A stretch of 5,638 bases of DNA from Chloroflexota bacterium (lineage in GTDB: Bacteria > Chloroflexota > Dehalococcoidia > JAUQQI01): NCBI GenBank assembly GCA_030549955.1, contig JAUQQI010000199.1, forward strand, positions 1 through 5,638. The letters run 5' to 3'. Shown piece by piece: positions 5,587 to 5,638 of the stretch. Position 1 is the stretch's first letter; each line of letters opens with the position of its first letter. Made by a program: the position numbers and the translations under genes. A model generated the notes under the pieces. It was not told the DNA's origin, made no database searches, and saw nothing but the letters and a program-made list of their open reading frames with translations.

Positions 5587-5593
5587 TTTTTAG

Positions 5594-5638
5594 ATGCAAA
5601 CGCCGCCACGGGTTCTGGTCATTGCCGGCTCGGATTCC
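5594..5638 (+). CDS. thiD: ThiD-like hydroxymethylpyrimidine (phosphate) kinase, first 15 codons only
   Basis: Only MQTPPRVLVIAGSDS is inside the window; the gene runs off the right edge. The VLVIAGSDS pattern is the characteristic first strand and substrate-binding start of ThiD, where AGSDS is normally followed by a glycine-rich GGGAGIQAD segment. ThiD phosphorylates HMP and then HMP-P to HMP-PP, the pyrimidine half of thiamine, in the cytoplasm. The TPP riboswitch directly upstream strongly supports the call. The fragment cannot show whether this is plain ThiD or a fusion such as ThiD-ThiE or ThiD-ThiN. Other ribokinase-family kinases are less likely in this position. Confidence 0.85.
   Translation, partial: MQTPPRVLVIAGSDS

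Overview
The window comes from a GC-rich bacterium: codons ending in G or C dominate, with GCC, CGG, GGG and CTG everywhere. No rRNA or other taxonomic marker is present. The closest hint to lineage is the large exported beta-helix protein. Its N-terminal layout (signal, Cys pair, TIQAAV and PGVY motifs), its DIGADE-type end and its final LFLPLVRN tail resemble, from memory, surface proteins of Chloroflexota. That assignment is an inference.

Left part (1-1239, + strand): the end of a cytochrome c maturation operon in the order ccmB (3' part only), ccmC and ccmD. CcmB and CcmC are membrane parts of the System I haem export and handling machinery, and CcmD is its small single-span partner. The genes are tightly packed: a 19-nt gap carrying a strong Shine-Dalgarno, then an ATGA overlap. 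No ccmE, ccmF or ccmG/H lies in the window.

Middle (1236-3812, - strand): an 858-residue secreted right-handed beta-helix protein with about 15 glycine-rich repeat units. It converges on ccmD so closely that the two stop codons share four bases, and no intrinsic terminator is visible between them. A 130-bp divergent intergenic region (3813-3942) separates it from the next gene.

Right part (3943-5370, + strand): a CcdA/DsbD-type membrane thiol-disulfide transporter, then a DJ-1/PfpI family protein 45 nt downstream. CcdA fits functionally with ccmBCD, because cytochrome c assembly needs reduced CXXCH thiols outside the membrane. The beta-helix gene therefore sits between two blocks of one physiological theme.

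Right end (about 5367-5638): a complete TPP riboswitch aptamer (5404-5522), a terminator-like hairpin (5538-5579), a perfect Shine-Dalgarno and the first 15 codons of a ThiD-like HMP/HMP-P kinase. This is the head of a thiamine biosynthesis gene or operon, probably controlled by transcription termination when TPP is bound.

I see no CRISPR array, insertion sequence, tRNA, phage gene or defence system. Nothing here is clearly a new system. The points most worth a second look are the repeat architecture and tail of the beta-helix protein, the riboswitch expression platform and the four-base convergent gene overlap.
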